Assembly (NCBI GenBank): GCA_900756035.1 | Contig: CAAEIR010000034.1 | Location: 1 to 47,436 of the forward strand | DNA length: 47,436 nt | Source: an uncultured Anaerostipes sp. | Lineage (GTDB): Bacteria; Bacillota; Clostridia; Lachnospirales; Lachnospiraceae | Direction of reading: 5' to 3' | Shown here: positions 36,301 through 43,499 of the stretch, in pieces | Numbering within the stretch: the first letter of the stretch is position 1 | How the letters are laid out: each line of letters begins with the position of its first letter | Notes under the pieces: generated by a model | What the model saw: only the letters and a program-made list of their open reading frames with translations | Database searches by the model: none | Told to the model about the DNA's origin: nothing | Made by a program: the position numbers and the translations under genes

Positions 36301-37006
36301 AGGATTTTTTCATCCTCAAAGCTTTTTAGATACACTTGAAATTGCAAAACGTAAGAATTGTAAATTTTTATGCTTTGATGCAATGGCAAAGTTATTTTTT
36401 GCTGAAAGTAAAGAATATATATTAGGAATCATTCCGGTTATTCAAAATATTAAAAATAGTCAAACAGATGAGTTGGGCGCCAGAATGATTTATAACATAA
36501 TTGATAAGAAACTTACTTTTGTTAATTTTAATGCAAATGATATTATTTATGCATTGAAGCAAACAGATGATCAAATGGATAATAAATTAAAAGGATTTCT
36601 GAAAATTAATCGCCATTGTGATATGGATAGTTTTTGTCGAGTGTATTTGCATACTATTAGACTGTTGCTTAGGTCAAAAGATGAAAACCTTCCGATGTTT
36701 TTAGAAAAGTTACTGAGTCTAATGGATCGAGTATATAACTGGGCCAGAATGGAAAAATGGAGATATAGCCAATATCAGAATGAGGACAGTCTTTCAAATT
36801 ATTACGTATATGCTCATTTTGTTATTATCATGCTTTCTGGGTTGATTGGTCTGTTTGGGCAACAAGAAAAGATTACTTGTCAATTATATTGTAGAGAGTA
36901 TAAATTTATTCCGAAGCATTTTATCAATATGATTTCTGAAGCATGTGATGAGAGTTTGATTCTTAAAGAAGATATTATAAATCAATTGGCAGACGCTATT
37001 GTATAA
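33362..37006 (+). CDS. Large TPR protein with PIN-like C-terminal domain
   Basis: A 1214-aa protein that I cannot place in a named family. The first 150 residues form a helical domain (starting MFVVDDIVSYFVNLGIEKIE) of the sort found at the head of large defence proteins. Residues about 190-830 carry many helical repeats of the tetratricopeptide kind (for example ADIYINIALCYANLEKYSDA, about 238-257). From about 905 (AIVIDAFTLLFL) through STIEEIEKL and KFLCFDAMAKLFF the pattern of acidic residues suggests a PIN nuclease fold. It starts behind AAAGGAGA, 17 bp after the WYL gene, and ends the tight part of the operon. It may be an RNase effector or a sensor; this is inference. Confidence 0.62.
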   Translation: MFVVDDIVSYFVNLGIEKIEQFRDRKKLEKFCAEIKNEIVDIINKKYEIEPYFDALSSFYESNKITDKILNRIFNVDNEESVESMIESLSRNFVKQYARYSVYETTVKEILNGIYKIIFNGLNASGVLSDNEVTQLLVVKYGRKSLQEISEVKAMTRNLEGQIDSIKTMIAEKSLSMPYSFNVLSETDENLLDSSGYSEKIKKIEDEIQKQHNFQEAVEEYQKLLPDLYESQGMKESLFADIYINIALCYANLEKYSDAKTYIQRAARHIKNNDNSKLYYVNGYIQWKENGRNSGEAVRAEMLKALSITPKYISAKLLLCISEALLDEEIVSIISKLDELKQEVPEDRMGEVLQVYGLVYRLNGQFAKAEEYFVQAEKEERDIANLANLGIVYYCWATQNNVSDKRHLKLNVDYPKMFKAVHYLKQVMDDTSKEAMTYKTDIIEVYISACMICDEYNLIDEIGTMDVGTLDYEAARTLIFYRIRKGDKSALELLQKEDKEFYEVVGIVGECEEDSLDVIMDKINKVSKDELFRYYNLGMRVALNIHNIEKYQLLRSEVKINNIECPYLDLYDAEYNAIIGQEKKSKNYFDKIIYEIDDEYILIPAIKFYKERNYFLELEVLYEQTLKKIFDRKIVCHNIEGWIGEIFGFFIERNIEKALELFDVLDDKLVGVEVYNGIKNNLFYRIMDVKKVLEANKALQESNSDIKLQIDELILLKYDMRFVEAHDKGLKLLNNKELSNQQKIMLLELLSECALFMEDFDKSIEYISEAKDLGKELVYDPVHQLYMSRLLRCGDHDGLKYGVEFQKTHPNITEWLKPITISTTNERDEESLSDEFAEFICEQRAKFQVKLDFYKKNTMSFYQFQHVMKLDMLSALSYPECYGIKIVIGTGNNEEIQKQTDQIGNAIVIDAFTLLFLEIYNLSEILNIFETIYITYSTIEEIEKLYLQNDCKAIINVYHQIKTDLRFEKCPNFANYTDEEGFFHPQSFLDTLEIAKRKNCKFLCFDAMAKLFFAESKEYILGIIPVIQNIKNSQTDELGARMIYNIIDKKLTFVNFNANDIIYALKQTDDQMDNKLKGFLKINRHCDMDSFCRVYLHTIRLLLRSKDENLPMFLEKLLSLMDRVYNWARMEKWRYSQYQNEDSLSNYYVYAHFVIIMLSGLIGLFGQQEKITCQLYCREYKFIPKHFINMISEACDESLILKEDIINQLADAIV

Positions 37007-37027
37007 TTTGTGATGTGAGGTACCGAT

Positions 37028-37369
37028 ATGAACATTCAAATATTTGGAACCAACAAATGTTTCGATATGAAGAAAGCAATGCGCTATTTCAAAGAACGCA
37101 ACATCAAGTATCAATTCATTGATATGAAAGAAAAGAGCCTGAGTAAAGGTGAATATAACAGTGTAAAGCAAGCAGTCGGTGGACTGGATAATCTGTTAAA
37201 TCCGAACTACAAAGACAAAGATGCTCTTGCGCTGATTAAGTACATCTCGGACGAAGACAAGGACGAAAAGGTTCTGGAGAATCAGAAGGTCTTGTTGGCT
37301 CCGATTGTTAGAAATGGAAAGCAGGCGACGGTTGGTTACAAACCGGAAGTTTGGAAAGATTGGAGATAA
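37028..37369 (+). CDS. ArsC/Spx-family thioredoxin-fold protein (copy 2)
   Basis: A 113-aa paralogue of the protein at 5152-5493. It keeps TNKCFDMKKAMRYF with one cysteine and LLAPIVRNGKQATVGY. I count 16 differences in 113 residues, while the DNA differs at many silent sites, so this is an old or separately acquired copy and not a fresh duplication. It begins 21 bp after the TPR gene behind GTGAGG, so it may be read through from the defence operon. Codon choice is slightly more GC-rich than in copy 1. Confidence 0.85.
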   Translation: MNIQIFGTNKCFDMKKAMRYFKERNIKYQFIDMKEKSLSKGEYNSVKQAVGGLDNLLNPNYKDKDALALIKYISDEDKDEKVLENQKVLLAPIVRNGKQATVGYKPEVWKDWR

Positions 37370-37391
37370 TCATTCAAAGGAGGCGTGGGCA

Positions 37392-38426
37392 ATGCTGACT
37401 TATACATATGTTTCTAAAGGAAACTTTGAATTAATAGAAAAACCAAAACCGGTGCTTTTGCATGAGCGAGACGCTATTGTAAAGGTGACACTCGCTAGCA
37501 TTTGCTCCAGTGATCTGCATATCAAACATGGAAGTGTACCACGTGCGGTTCAGGGTATTACGGTTGGACATGAAATGGTCGGTGTTGTGGAAACAGTTGG
37601 CAATGCTGTGACACATGTAAAACCGGGAGACCGTGTGACGGTCAACGTAGAGACATTTTGTGGTGAATGCTTTTTCTGCAAAAAGGGTTATGTGAATAAC
37701 TGTACAGATGAAAATGGCGGATGGGCATTAGGCTGCCGTATTGATGGCGGACAGGCTGAATACGTGCGTGTGCCATTTGCGGATCAGGGAATGAATAAGA
37801 TTCCAGAGGGCGTGACAGATAGACAGGCGTTACTGGTAGGAGATGTGCTTGCTACCGGTTACTGGGCGGCTCGTATTTCTGAAATTACAGAGGATGACAC
37901 CGTTCTCATTATCGGAGCAGGACCGACTGGAATTTGTACTTTGCTGTGTGTGATGCTTATGAAACCGAAGCGCATTATCATGTGCGAAAAAGATGAAAAT
38001 CGTATTCATTTCATCAATGAACATTATCCGGATGTACTTACAGTTACACCGAAAAGTTGTGTGGATTTTGTTCGAAAGAACAGTGATCATGGTGGTGCTG
38101 ACATTGTTCTGGAAGTTGCTGGAGCAGAATCAACATTTCGCCTGGCTTGGGAGTGTGCAAGGCCAAATGCTATCGTGACGGTGGTTGCTCTTTATGATCA
38201 GGCGCAGACATTACCGCTTCCAGATATGTATGGCAAGAATCTTACATTTAAAACTGGTGGAGTGGATGGATGTGACTGCGAAGAAACCCTGAAGCTCATT
38301 GCTGAAGGAAAGATTAACACAGAACCGTTGATTACACATACGTATCCTCTCAGCAAAATAGAAGAAGCATATGATCTTTTTGAAAATAAAAGAGATGGTG
38401 TGATAAAAGTAGCGGTGGAATGCTAA
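37392..38426 (+). CDS. Zinc-dependent alcohol dehydrogenase
   Basis: A 344-aa medium-chain dehydrogenase. The ATG at 37392 follows AAAGGAGG; earlier in-frame codons overlap the ArsC-like gene. Catalytic zinc ligands are in SICSSDLH (about residue 37) and GHEMVG (about 60); the structural zinc site is CGECFFCKKGYVNNC (about 91-105). The Rossmann motif is IGAGPTG (about 173). It oxidises an alcohol or reduces an aldehyde with NAD(P); the substrate is not evident. It lies 22 bp after the ArsC-like gene and ends with a terminator. Confidence 0.9.
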   Translation: MLTYTYVSKGNFELIEKPKPVLLHERDAIVKVTLASICSSDLHIKHGSVPRAVQGITVGHEMVGVVETVGNAVTHVKPGDRVTVNVETFCGECFFCKKGYVNNCTDENGGWALGCRIDGGQAEYVRVPFADQGMNKIPEGVTDRQALLVGDVLATGYWAARISEITEDDTVLIIGAGPTGICTLLCVMLMKPKRIIMCEKDENRIHFINEHYPDVLTVTPKSCVDFVRKNSDHGGADIVLEVAGAESTFRLAWECARPNAIVTVVALYDQAQTLPLPDMYGKNLTFKTGGVDGCDCEETLKLIAEGKINTEPLITHTYPLSKIEEAYDLFENKRDGVIKVAVEC

Positions 38427-38455
38427 TAAAACAGAATAATAAATAAGTATTTTAG

Positions 38456-38488
38456 AGTCCTGTAATCCCTATGATTATGGGACTTTTT
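38456..38488 (+). terminator. Rho-independent terminator after alcohol dehydrogenase
   Basis: AGTCC-TG-TAATC pairs with GATTA-TG-GGACT (only the central TG/TG is unpaired) around CCTAT, followed by TTTTT. It probably also ends readthrough transcription from the defence operon. Confidence 0.75.
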
Positions 38489-38565
38489 ACATAACGTTGT
38501 TAATATGTCAAATCGCATATTTGCAATAGACTCCGTAATGAATTATTTTGTTTGCAAGAAAAAAG

Positions 38566-38581
38566 GTAAGCGCAAAATAAT
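38566..38581 (+). repeat. IS66 left terminal inverted repeat
   Basis: GTAAGCGCAAAATAAT matches the inverse of the right end at 14 of 16 positions. Its CAAAATAATTC is also the inverse of GAATTATTTTG just outside the element (38540-38550). Confidence 0.8.
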
Positions 38582-38713
38582 TCGACGGATTGCTTTGCCC
38601 TAAAGTTCAGTCCATAATAATCATTAGAGAATGCAAGCACTTTACTTCATCTTCTGTTGCTAGAAGTGATAGGTGAGAGCATTTTACTCGATTCGATTTA
38701 TGGAGGACTGCTC

Positions 38714-39127
38714 ATGAGAAGCAAAAGAATACCTGCAGAAGAACAATACCGTCTCATCATGGAATGCCGTCAAAGTGGATTGACAGATTATCAATGGTGT
38801 GTGGAACATGACATCAAACCAGGAACTTTTTACAACTGGGTAAAACGATTACGTCAAAAAGGTTGTATGGATTTACCGGCATCAACCGGACGCAGCCATA
38901 GCGCTCCGGAAAGTCAGGAAGTCTTCAGAGTGGATTTTCATGACACCGCCACGCCTTCCTATGAACAGCCATTAAATATGATCCCGGCATCTACGGAAAG
39001 AAACAACATTTCCGTGGCAGAGCCAATGAGGCTGTCTGTTGGAAGTTTTCTTCTAACTATCCCAAATGGAACAGATCCACAGCTTTTGGCTCAGACTCTT
39101 CGTATTATGAAGGAGTTGGAATGTTAG
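38714..39127 (+). CDS. tnpA: IS66 family accessory protein TnpA
   Basis: A 137-aa IS66 OrfA. The ATG at 38714 follows TGGAGGA; an in-frame codon at 38657 would lie in the IS leader. The N-terminal helix-turn-helix region (RLIMECRQSGLTDYQWCVEH, then IKPGTFYNWVKRLRQ) is typical of the TnpA/transposase_8-like group. It overlaps tnpB by 7 bp. It is required with TnpB for efficient IS66 transposition. Confidence 0.88.
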   Translation: MRSKRIPAEEQYRLIMECRQSGLTDYQWCVEHDIKPGTFYNWVKRLRQKGCMDLPASTGRSHSAPESQEVFRVDFHDTATPSYEQPLNMIPASTERNNISVAEPMRLSVGSFLLTIPNGTDPQLLAQTLRIMKELEC

Positions 39128-39465
39128 GCGATATCACAGCCGCCGATGAGATTTATATCGTAACCGGCAGAACGGATATGCGAAAATCCATTGACGGACT
39201 GTGTGCGATTGTAGAGGATCAACTCCATATGGATCCAAGGCGTAGTGCCCTGTACCTTTTCTGCGGAAAACGTTGTGACAGGATCAAAGCTTTGCTCTGG
39301 GAGTCCGATGGATTTGTACTGTTATATAAACGAATGGAAGTTCAGGGCAGATTCCGCTGGCCTAGAAATCAGTTGGAAGTAAAACAACTGACCTGGCAGC
39401 AATTCGACTGGCTCATGTCTGGTCTTGAAATCGAACAACCGAAAGCATTCAAACCTACGGAATGA
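39121..39465 (+). CDS. tnpB: IS66 family accessory protein TnpB
   Basis: A 114-aa IS66 Orf2 protein. The sequences IYIVTGRTDMRKSIDGLCAI, LYLFCGKRCDRIKALLWESD and GFVLLYKRMEVQGRFRWP are the family's strongest hallmarks. It overlaps tnpA by 7 bp and is followed by a 150-bp gap before tnpC. The length matches the family norm of about 115 aa. Confidence 0.93.
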   Translation: MLGDITAADEIYIVTGRTDMRKSIDGLCAIVEDQLHMDPRRSALYLFCGKRCDRIKALLWESDGFVLLYKRMEVQGRFRWPRNQLEVKQLTWQQFDWLMSGLEIEQPKAFKPTE

Positions 39466-39615
39466 GGGTGGAAAATTTCTCTGCAAGCCAGCAAAACTGT
39501 GGATGATCACACGCACTGGAGCATGCCCGCAATCCCTGATAAATACTGGGTTTCTGCTTCTTTTTCTTTGCTTTTTGTGGTATACTAAGAGCAGAGAAAA
39601 AGGAGCAGAAAACAT

Positions 39616-41232
39616 ATGGCTGGTAATTCAAAAGATTCAAAAATCCTTGAATACAAGGACATGATCAACCAACTGAATAAGACGATTGCTGCACAGACAG
39701 AACTGATCCAGTCTTTACAAAAAACATTGGAAGCAGACCGACTGGAAAAAGAAACCCTTCGTCAGCAGATTGAATATCTCACGAAGAAGCTTTTTGGCAC
39801 TTCCAGTGAAAAGCGGAAGGATATCGAAGGTCAGCTGAATCTTTTTGATGAAGCGGAACAGGAAGCGGATCCGGCATGGAAACCGGAACTTCCTGATGAT
39901 ATCACTGTTCCAGAGCATAAACGGAAAGCACGACGGACACACGCAGAACTCTTTAAAAATGTGCCTTCCTGCGATGAGATCCTTTCTCTTCCAGAAGAGG
40001 AACGGAACTGTCCAACCTGCGGAACACAGATGGAATGTATTGGAAAAGAATTCGTCCGTCATGAGTTCCGGTTTACTCCAGCCAAAGGGAAAGTGGTAAA
40101 TATCTATCGTGAAACGTATAAATGCCCGGAGTGTGCCAGATCAGAGGAGCACCCTGATGATCAGACGTTTGTCAAAGCTCCTGTTCAGGAACCATTGATT
40201 CCGGAAAGTTATGCCTCCGAATCCGTTGTTGCATGGGCGATGCACCAGAAGTATCAGAATGGTCTGCCATTAAAGCGGCAGGAAGCAGACTGGAAACAGC
40301 TGGGTGTTCCCTTAAGCCGGGCTACACTGGCGAACTGGATCATTTACTGTGCCGAGAATTATCTCTGTCATGTTTATGATTATTTTCACCGTCAGTTACT
40401 GATGCGTAAATATCTGATGGCAGACGAAACACGGGTTCAGGTGCTGAATGAGCCAGAGCGTAATCCTGAAACAGATTCCTGGATGTGGCTCTTCCGCAGC
40501 GGGGAAGATGAACTTCCGCCAATCCTGCTTTATCATTACACAGAGACAAGGGCAAAGTTCCATGCTGCATCTTTCCTGCAGGGGTTCAGCGGATATCTGG
40601 AAACGGATGGATACCAGGGTTATAACAATCTGCCAGATATCAAACGATGCTCTTGCTGGGCACATGTGAGACGTTACTTCACAGATGCCATACCGAAAGG
40701 AAAAGAGTATGATTATAGCCTTCCGGCAGTGCAGGGAGTACAGTTCTGTTCCAAGCTGTTTGATTGTGAACGGTACTCAAAAGCAAAAAAACATACTGCG
40801 GAGCAGAGGAAACAGTTCCGTTTTGAAAAAGAAAAGCCGATACTGGATGCATTCTGGAATTGGCTGGATCAACAACGTCCAAACAGGGGAACTCGTTTGG
40901 CGAAAGCGGTGAACTATGCCCAAAATCGGAAAGATACCCTGATGACTTATCTGGAAGACGGTCACTGTAGTCTTTCTAATAATCTCAGCGAGAATGCAAT
41001 CCGACCATTTACAGTTGGCAGAAAAAACTGGCTGTTCAGTGCCAGTCCTAAGGGAGCCACTGCCAGTTCCATTGTGTATACTATGGTTGAGATGGCAAAA
41101 GCAAATGATCTGAACACTTATAAATATCTGGCATATCTATTGTCACAGCGGCCAAATGATAAAATGTCAGATGAACAGTTGGAACAACTCGCCCCATGGA
41201 GCGAGACTGTGAACGCTAACTGTCAAAACTAA
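39616..41232 (+). CDS. tnpC: IS66 family transposase TnpC
   Basis: A 538-aa DDE transposase, full length for IS66. Residues about 12-60 form a coiled coil (leucine-zipper-like), followed by a zinc finger (CPTCGTQM, then CPECARS). Catalytic acidic residues are in LMADETRVQVL (about 268), LETDGYQGY (about 331) and NNLSENAIRPF (about 455). The ATG follows AAAAAGGAG. The 150-bp gap before it may contain its own promoter (TATACT at about 39580). Confidence 0.93.
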   Translation: MAGNSKDSKILEYKDMINQLNKTIAAQTELIQSLQKTLEADRLEKETLRQQIEYLTKKLFGTSSEKRKDIEGQLNLFDEAEQEADPAWKPELPDDITVPEHKRKARRTHAELFKNVPSCDEILSLPEEERNCPTCGTQMECIGKEFVRHEFRFTPAKGKVVNIYRETYKCPECARSEEHPDDQTFVKAPVQEPLIPESYASESVVAWAMHQKYQNGLPLKRQEADWKQLGVPLSRATLANWIIYCAENYLCHVYDYFHRQLLMRKYLMADETRVQVLNEPERNPETDSWMWLFRSGEDELPPILLYHYTETRAKFHAASFLQGFSGYLETDGYQGYNNLPDIKRCSCWAHVRRYFTDAIPKGKEYDYSLPAVQGVQFCSKLFDCERYSKAKKHTAEQRKQFRFEKEKPILDAFWNWLDQQRPNRGTRLAKAVNYAQNRKDTLMTYLEDGHCSLSNNLSENAIRPFTVGRKNWLFSASPKGATASSIVYTMVEMAKANDLNTYKYLAYLLSQRPNDKMSDEQLEQLAPWSETVNANCQN

Positions 41233-41293
41233 AATAGAGGAAAACGCTTGCATCTATCATTTTGGTGCAAGCGTAATTTACGAGTAACGTAGC

Positions 41294-41309
41294 AATATTT
41301 TGCACTTAC
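41294..41309 (-). repeat. IS66 right terminal inverted repeat
   Basis: The sequence ending TTTTGCACTTAC is the inverted copy of the left end. It lies about 75 bp after tnpC, beyond a 9-bp hairpin (ACGCTTGCA and TGCAAGCGT, 41244-41274). Confidence 0.8.
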
Positions 41310-41371
41310 CGTTAAACATGGTGGAACTTGCTCTGAGATTATTTACAACAGAATATTTATTAGTTAAGCGG

Positions 41372-41423
41372 AAATGCCTTGATTGACTGACAAGAAATGT
41401 TGGTTGATCAGGGCATTTTTCTT
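41372..41423 (+). terminator. Rho-independent terminator upstream of the repeat array
   Basis: AAATGCCTTGATTGAC pairs with GTTGATCAGGGCATTT (G-U pairs allowed), then TTTTTCTTTTTT. The gene it once ended is no longer beside it; the IS66 element now lies upstream. Confidence 0.65.
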
Positions 41424-41469
41424 TTTTGTGTACGAAAATAAAAAAACTTTCAAAATCTATCGTTAGAAT

Positions 41470-41800
41470 AGCTGTTTTTCGTCCCCATAAAGAAGGTAGA
41501 GGGAAATATTTAAAAAATTTTATAGAAATCACACCAAATCGCTTGATTTCCGTCCCCACCTGAAAAGTAGGAGGATAAATTTTTGAAAAAGTTTTAGAAA
41601 ACCATCGTTGAAACTCAGAGAGATAGTCCCCTACAGATATATGAAGGGAAAATTATTTTGAATTAATTTTCATCAAAGTGCTCTTTGTGCGTCCCCATAA
41701 AAGAAGTAGAGGGGAATGATTCTGTCTGAAAAAATATTAAAATTTTTTCGGCAGATTTGATGATTTCTGACCCCATAAACAAAGTAGAGAGAAGTTTTTT
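41470..41800 (+). repeat. Five iteron-like direct repeats
   Basis: A degenerate unit, best read as CGTCCCCATAAAGAAGTAGAGGGAA, occurs five times with its GTCCCC (or GACCCC) at 41481, 41552, 41626, 41691 and 41769. Spacings are 71, 74, 65 and 78 bp. Copies 1, 4 and 5 are closest; copy 3 is the most diverged. Several copies can form a CCCC/GGGG stem. Lying just before repA they look like initiator binding sites, but a structured-RNA or transfer role is also possible. Confidence 0.65.
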
Positions 41801-41930
41801 AGAAATATAAAAATTGACGCGTCATTCTAAAGACTTTTGCTCATCGATGGAGAGGAGAATTTTTCAAAAATCCCCACGGCATTAGTTCAAACTTTTGCTC
41901 TAATAAAAACACAGGAAGGAGTGATTGATT

Positions 41931-42443
41931 TTGGAGACTATTTATATGGAACGTGGAACCCCATTGCCGCGATATTTTCCATTGCCACAATTTATATTAG
42001 ATATTGATATTTCCAGTACATCGAAGATCCTGTTTGCATTGTTACTAAATCGAGCAAATTTATCTCAGAAGAATGTTTGGGAAGATGATGAGGGGCATGT
42101 ATATTGCACCTATACGATTGAAGATATGGCAAAGGATATGAATAAAGGCATGACAGCAATTAAGAACTCACTAAATGAATTGACTAGAGAAGGATTGTTG
42201 GAACGTGTACGAGCAGATTTTGGACGAGCAAATCATTTATACATCAAGATTCCTGTTGGTGCAGATACAGTCAGTAAACCGCCTGTCATAAAGCCAGAAA
42301 AGCAACAGGCAGTAGGCTATAAATCCGCACCTAATAAAGCCAGGTATCCGTCCACTAATAACTATAATAAATCACTTAATTACAATAACCAAAGAGATGA
42401 GCGATTTTTGGATTATTCGTTCAAGGAAGGAGAAAGTTTATGA
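41931..42443 (+). CDS. Replication initiator protein RepA_N family (ICE)
   Basis: A 170-aa protein whose N-terminal part (LPRYFPLPQFILDIDISSTS, then ILFALLLNRANLSQKN) is the RepA_N domain, with a winged-helix DNA-binding fold (IEDMAKDMNKGMTAIKNSLN for recognition). The ATG at 41946 is possible, but TTG at 41931 at good distance from AGGAAGGAG is preferred; TTG at 41925 is also in frame. It overlaps the DnaC-like gene by 4 bp. Tn1549-type ICEs use such initiators to replicate as circles after excision. Confidence 0.82.
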   Translation: METIYMERGTPLPRYFPLPQFILDIDISSTSKILFALLLNRANLSQKNVWEDDEGHVYCTYTIEDMAKDMNKGMTAIKNSLNELTREGLLERVRADFGRANHLYIKIPVGADTVSKPPVIKPEKQQAVGYKSAPNKARYPSTNNYNKSLNYNNQRDERFLDYSFKEGESL

Positions 42444-43267
42444 TGAACGCAGAAAAAATAAATATGGATCATGAAGGTGTAGAAGTTCCGGATTATTACG
42501 GAGAAGATGGATTGTTGCATTGTGGTGTATGTCACGAACCGAAAGAAGCATATTTGCCAGAGGGAAAAGAATGGCTGGGTAGAAAAACACATCCACGTAT
42601 GTGCCTTTGTGACAGAACTGAGTATGAGCGACAGGAAAAACGAGAAAAACAGCTGGAGCACGAACAGGAAGTCAGTCGTTTGCGTGCAAAATGTTTTACA
42701 GACAAATACATGAATAACTGGACTTTTGAAAATGATAACGGATTAAATCCGAAGATGAAAGAAGCAGGAGATTATGTTGTGAACTGGGAGGAAAAAGAAA
42801 AGGAAAACAATGGACTTCCCCTTTGGGGTGGAGTTGGAACTGGAAAATCATATATGGTTGGTTGTATTGCCAATGCATTGCTGGAACAGGAAGTTACGGT
42901 GCTGATGACAAATTTTGCAACAATCCTAAATGACCTCAATAGTCATTACGCAGATAGAAATGAATACATACAAAGCTTATGCAGAAACCGCTTGCTCATC
43001 ATAGATGATCTTGGCATGGAAAGAGGCACTGACTATGGATTGGAACAAGTTTATAATGTGATTGATGCCAGATATCGTTCGAATAAACCATTGATCATAA
43101 CAACAAATCTGACCTTGAACGAAATGCAAAATGAGACAAACATTGCTCGAAAACGTATTTACGACAGAGTACTGGAGATGTGTATTCCGATTCGGATTCA
43201 GGGACCACATATGCGAAAAATCGAACGTGATAATAAATTAAAGAAATATATAGAAGGTAAGAAATAG
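42440..43267 (+). CDS. DnaC/IstB-like ATP-binding helicase loader
   Basis: A 275-aa AAA+ protein. The N-terminus has a cysteine-rich zinc-binding part (CGVCHEPKEA, then MCLCDRTEY, residues about 24-58). The ATPase has Walker A GGVGTGKSYM (about 131), Walker B LLIIDDLGMERG (about 184) and sensor LIITTNLTL (about 213). It begins inside the stop of repA behind AAGGAGAAAG and would load the host replicative helicase at the ICE origin. Confidence 0.88.
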   Translation: MMNAEKINMDHEGVEVPDYYGEDGLLHCGVCHEPKEAYLPEGKEWLGRKTHPRMCLCDRTEYERQEKREKQLEHEQEVSRLRAKCFTDKYMNNWTFENDNGLNPKMKEAGDYVVNWEEKEKENNGLPLWGGVGTGKSYMVGCIANALLEQEVTVLMTNFATILNDLNSHYADRNEYIQSLCRNRLLIIDDLGMERGTDYGLEQVYNVIDARYRSNKPLIITTNLTLNEMQNETNIARKRIYDRVLEMCIPIRIQGPHMRKIERDNKLKKYIEGKK

Positions 43268-43285
43268 AGGAAGGGGGAACTGCTT

Positions 43286-43483
43286 ATGTTCGAAATCCCA
43301 ATTTGGGAAAAGTATGCATTATCAATTGAAGAGGCTGCGGATTATTTTGGAATCGGTCAGAAGAAAATTCGAAAGATTGTGGATGAGAATCCGACAGCGG
43401 AATTTGTTTTAAAGAATGGAGCATTTACAAAAATCAAACGCGGAAAATTCGAAAGGTTCCTGGACCAGACGAGTTGCATTTAG
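43286..43483 (+). CDS. xis: Excisionase (Tn916 Xis-like)
   Basis: A 65-aa protein with a winged helix-turn-helix (YALSIEEAADYFGIGQKKIR, then ENPTAEFVLKNGAFTKIKR). Its size and motif match Tn916 Xis, and it lies 16 bp before the integrase. It would direct excision by binding element ends. It looks intact. Confidence 0.9.
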   Translation: MFEIPIWEKYALSIEEAADYFGIGQKKIRKIVDENPTAEFVLKNGAFTKIKRGKFERFLDQTSCI

Positions 43484-43499
43484 AAGGGAGTGAGCATTT

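Larger units (their letters stand above)
13070..37006 (+). other. Composite defence operon (type III RM + DISARM + McrBC-like + WYL + TPR-PIN)
   Basis: Twelve genes in one direction with gaps of 40 bp or less or overlaps, one predicted promoter (12951-12979) and no internal terminator that I can see. Order: XRE, Mod, Res, C5 methyltransferase, SNF2 helicase, DrmA, DrmB, DrmC, McrB-like, DUF2357 nuclease, WYL, TPR-PIN. Coupled pairs (mod-res, C5-drmD, drmB-drmC, mcrB-like-DUF2357) mark the sub-modules. Confidence 0.75.
38566..41309 (+). mobile_element. IS66-family insertion sequence (complete, three genes)
   Basis: About 2.74 kb with tnpA, tnpB and tnpC in order. The ends are GTAAGCGCAAAATAAT (38566) and the inverse of GTAAGTGCAAAATATT (ending 41309), matching at 14 of 16 positions and fitting the IS66 consensus GTAAGCG start. 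All three genes look intact. The expected 8-bp target duplication is not seen (GAAAAAAG on the left, CGTTAAAC on the right). Confidence 0.88.
41310..41930. other. Intergenic region upstream of the replication initiator
   Basis: This gap of about 620 bp holds no supported gene. It contains a terminator-like hairpin at 41372-41423, five spaced direct repeats between 41470 and 41800, and two copies of ACTTTTGCTC (about 41833 and 41891) just before the RepA_N gene. It is likely the origin and control region of the ICE replication module. Confidence 0.6.

Noticed and set aside
5152..37369. Recent segmental duplication bounded by the two ArsC-like genes
   Set aside because: The DNA of the two genes differs at many silent positions and their neighbours differ, so they are not a fresh duplicate.
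37305..37391. N-terminal extension of the alcohol dehydrogenase
   Set aside because: It would overlap the ArsC-like gene by 65 bp, while ATG 37392 has an excellent AAAGGAGG site and gives the normal family start.
41470..41800. CRISPR array
   Set aside because: The five repeats are degenerate, differ in spacing and have no cas genes nearby; an origin or regulatory array fits better.
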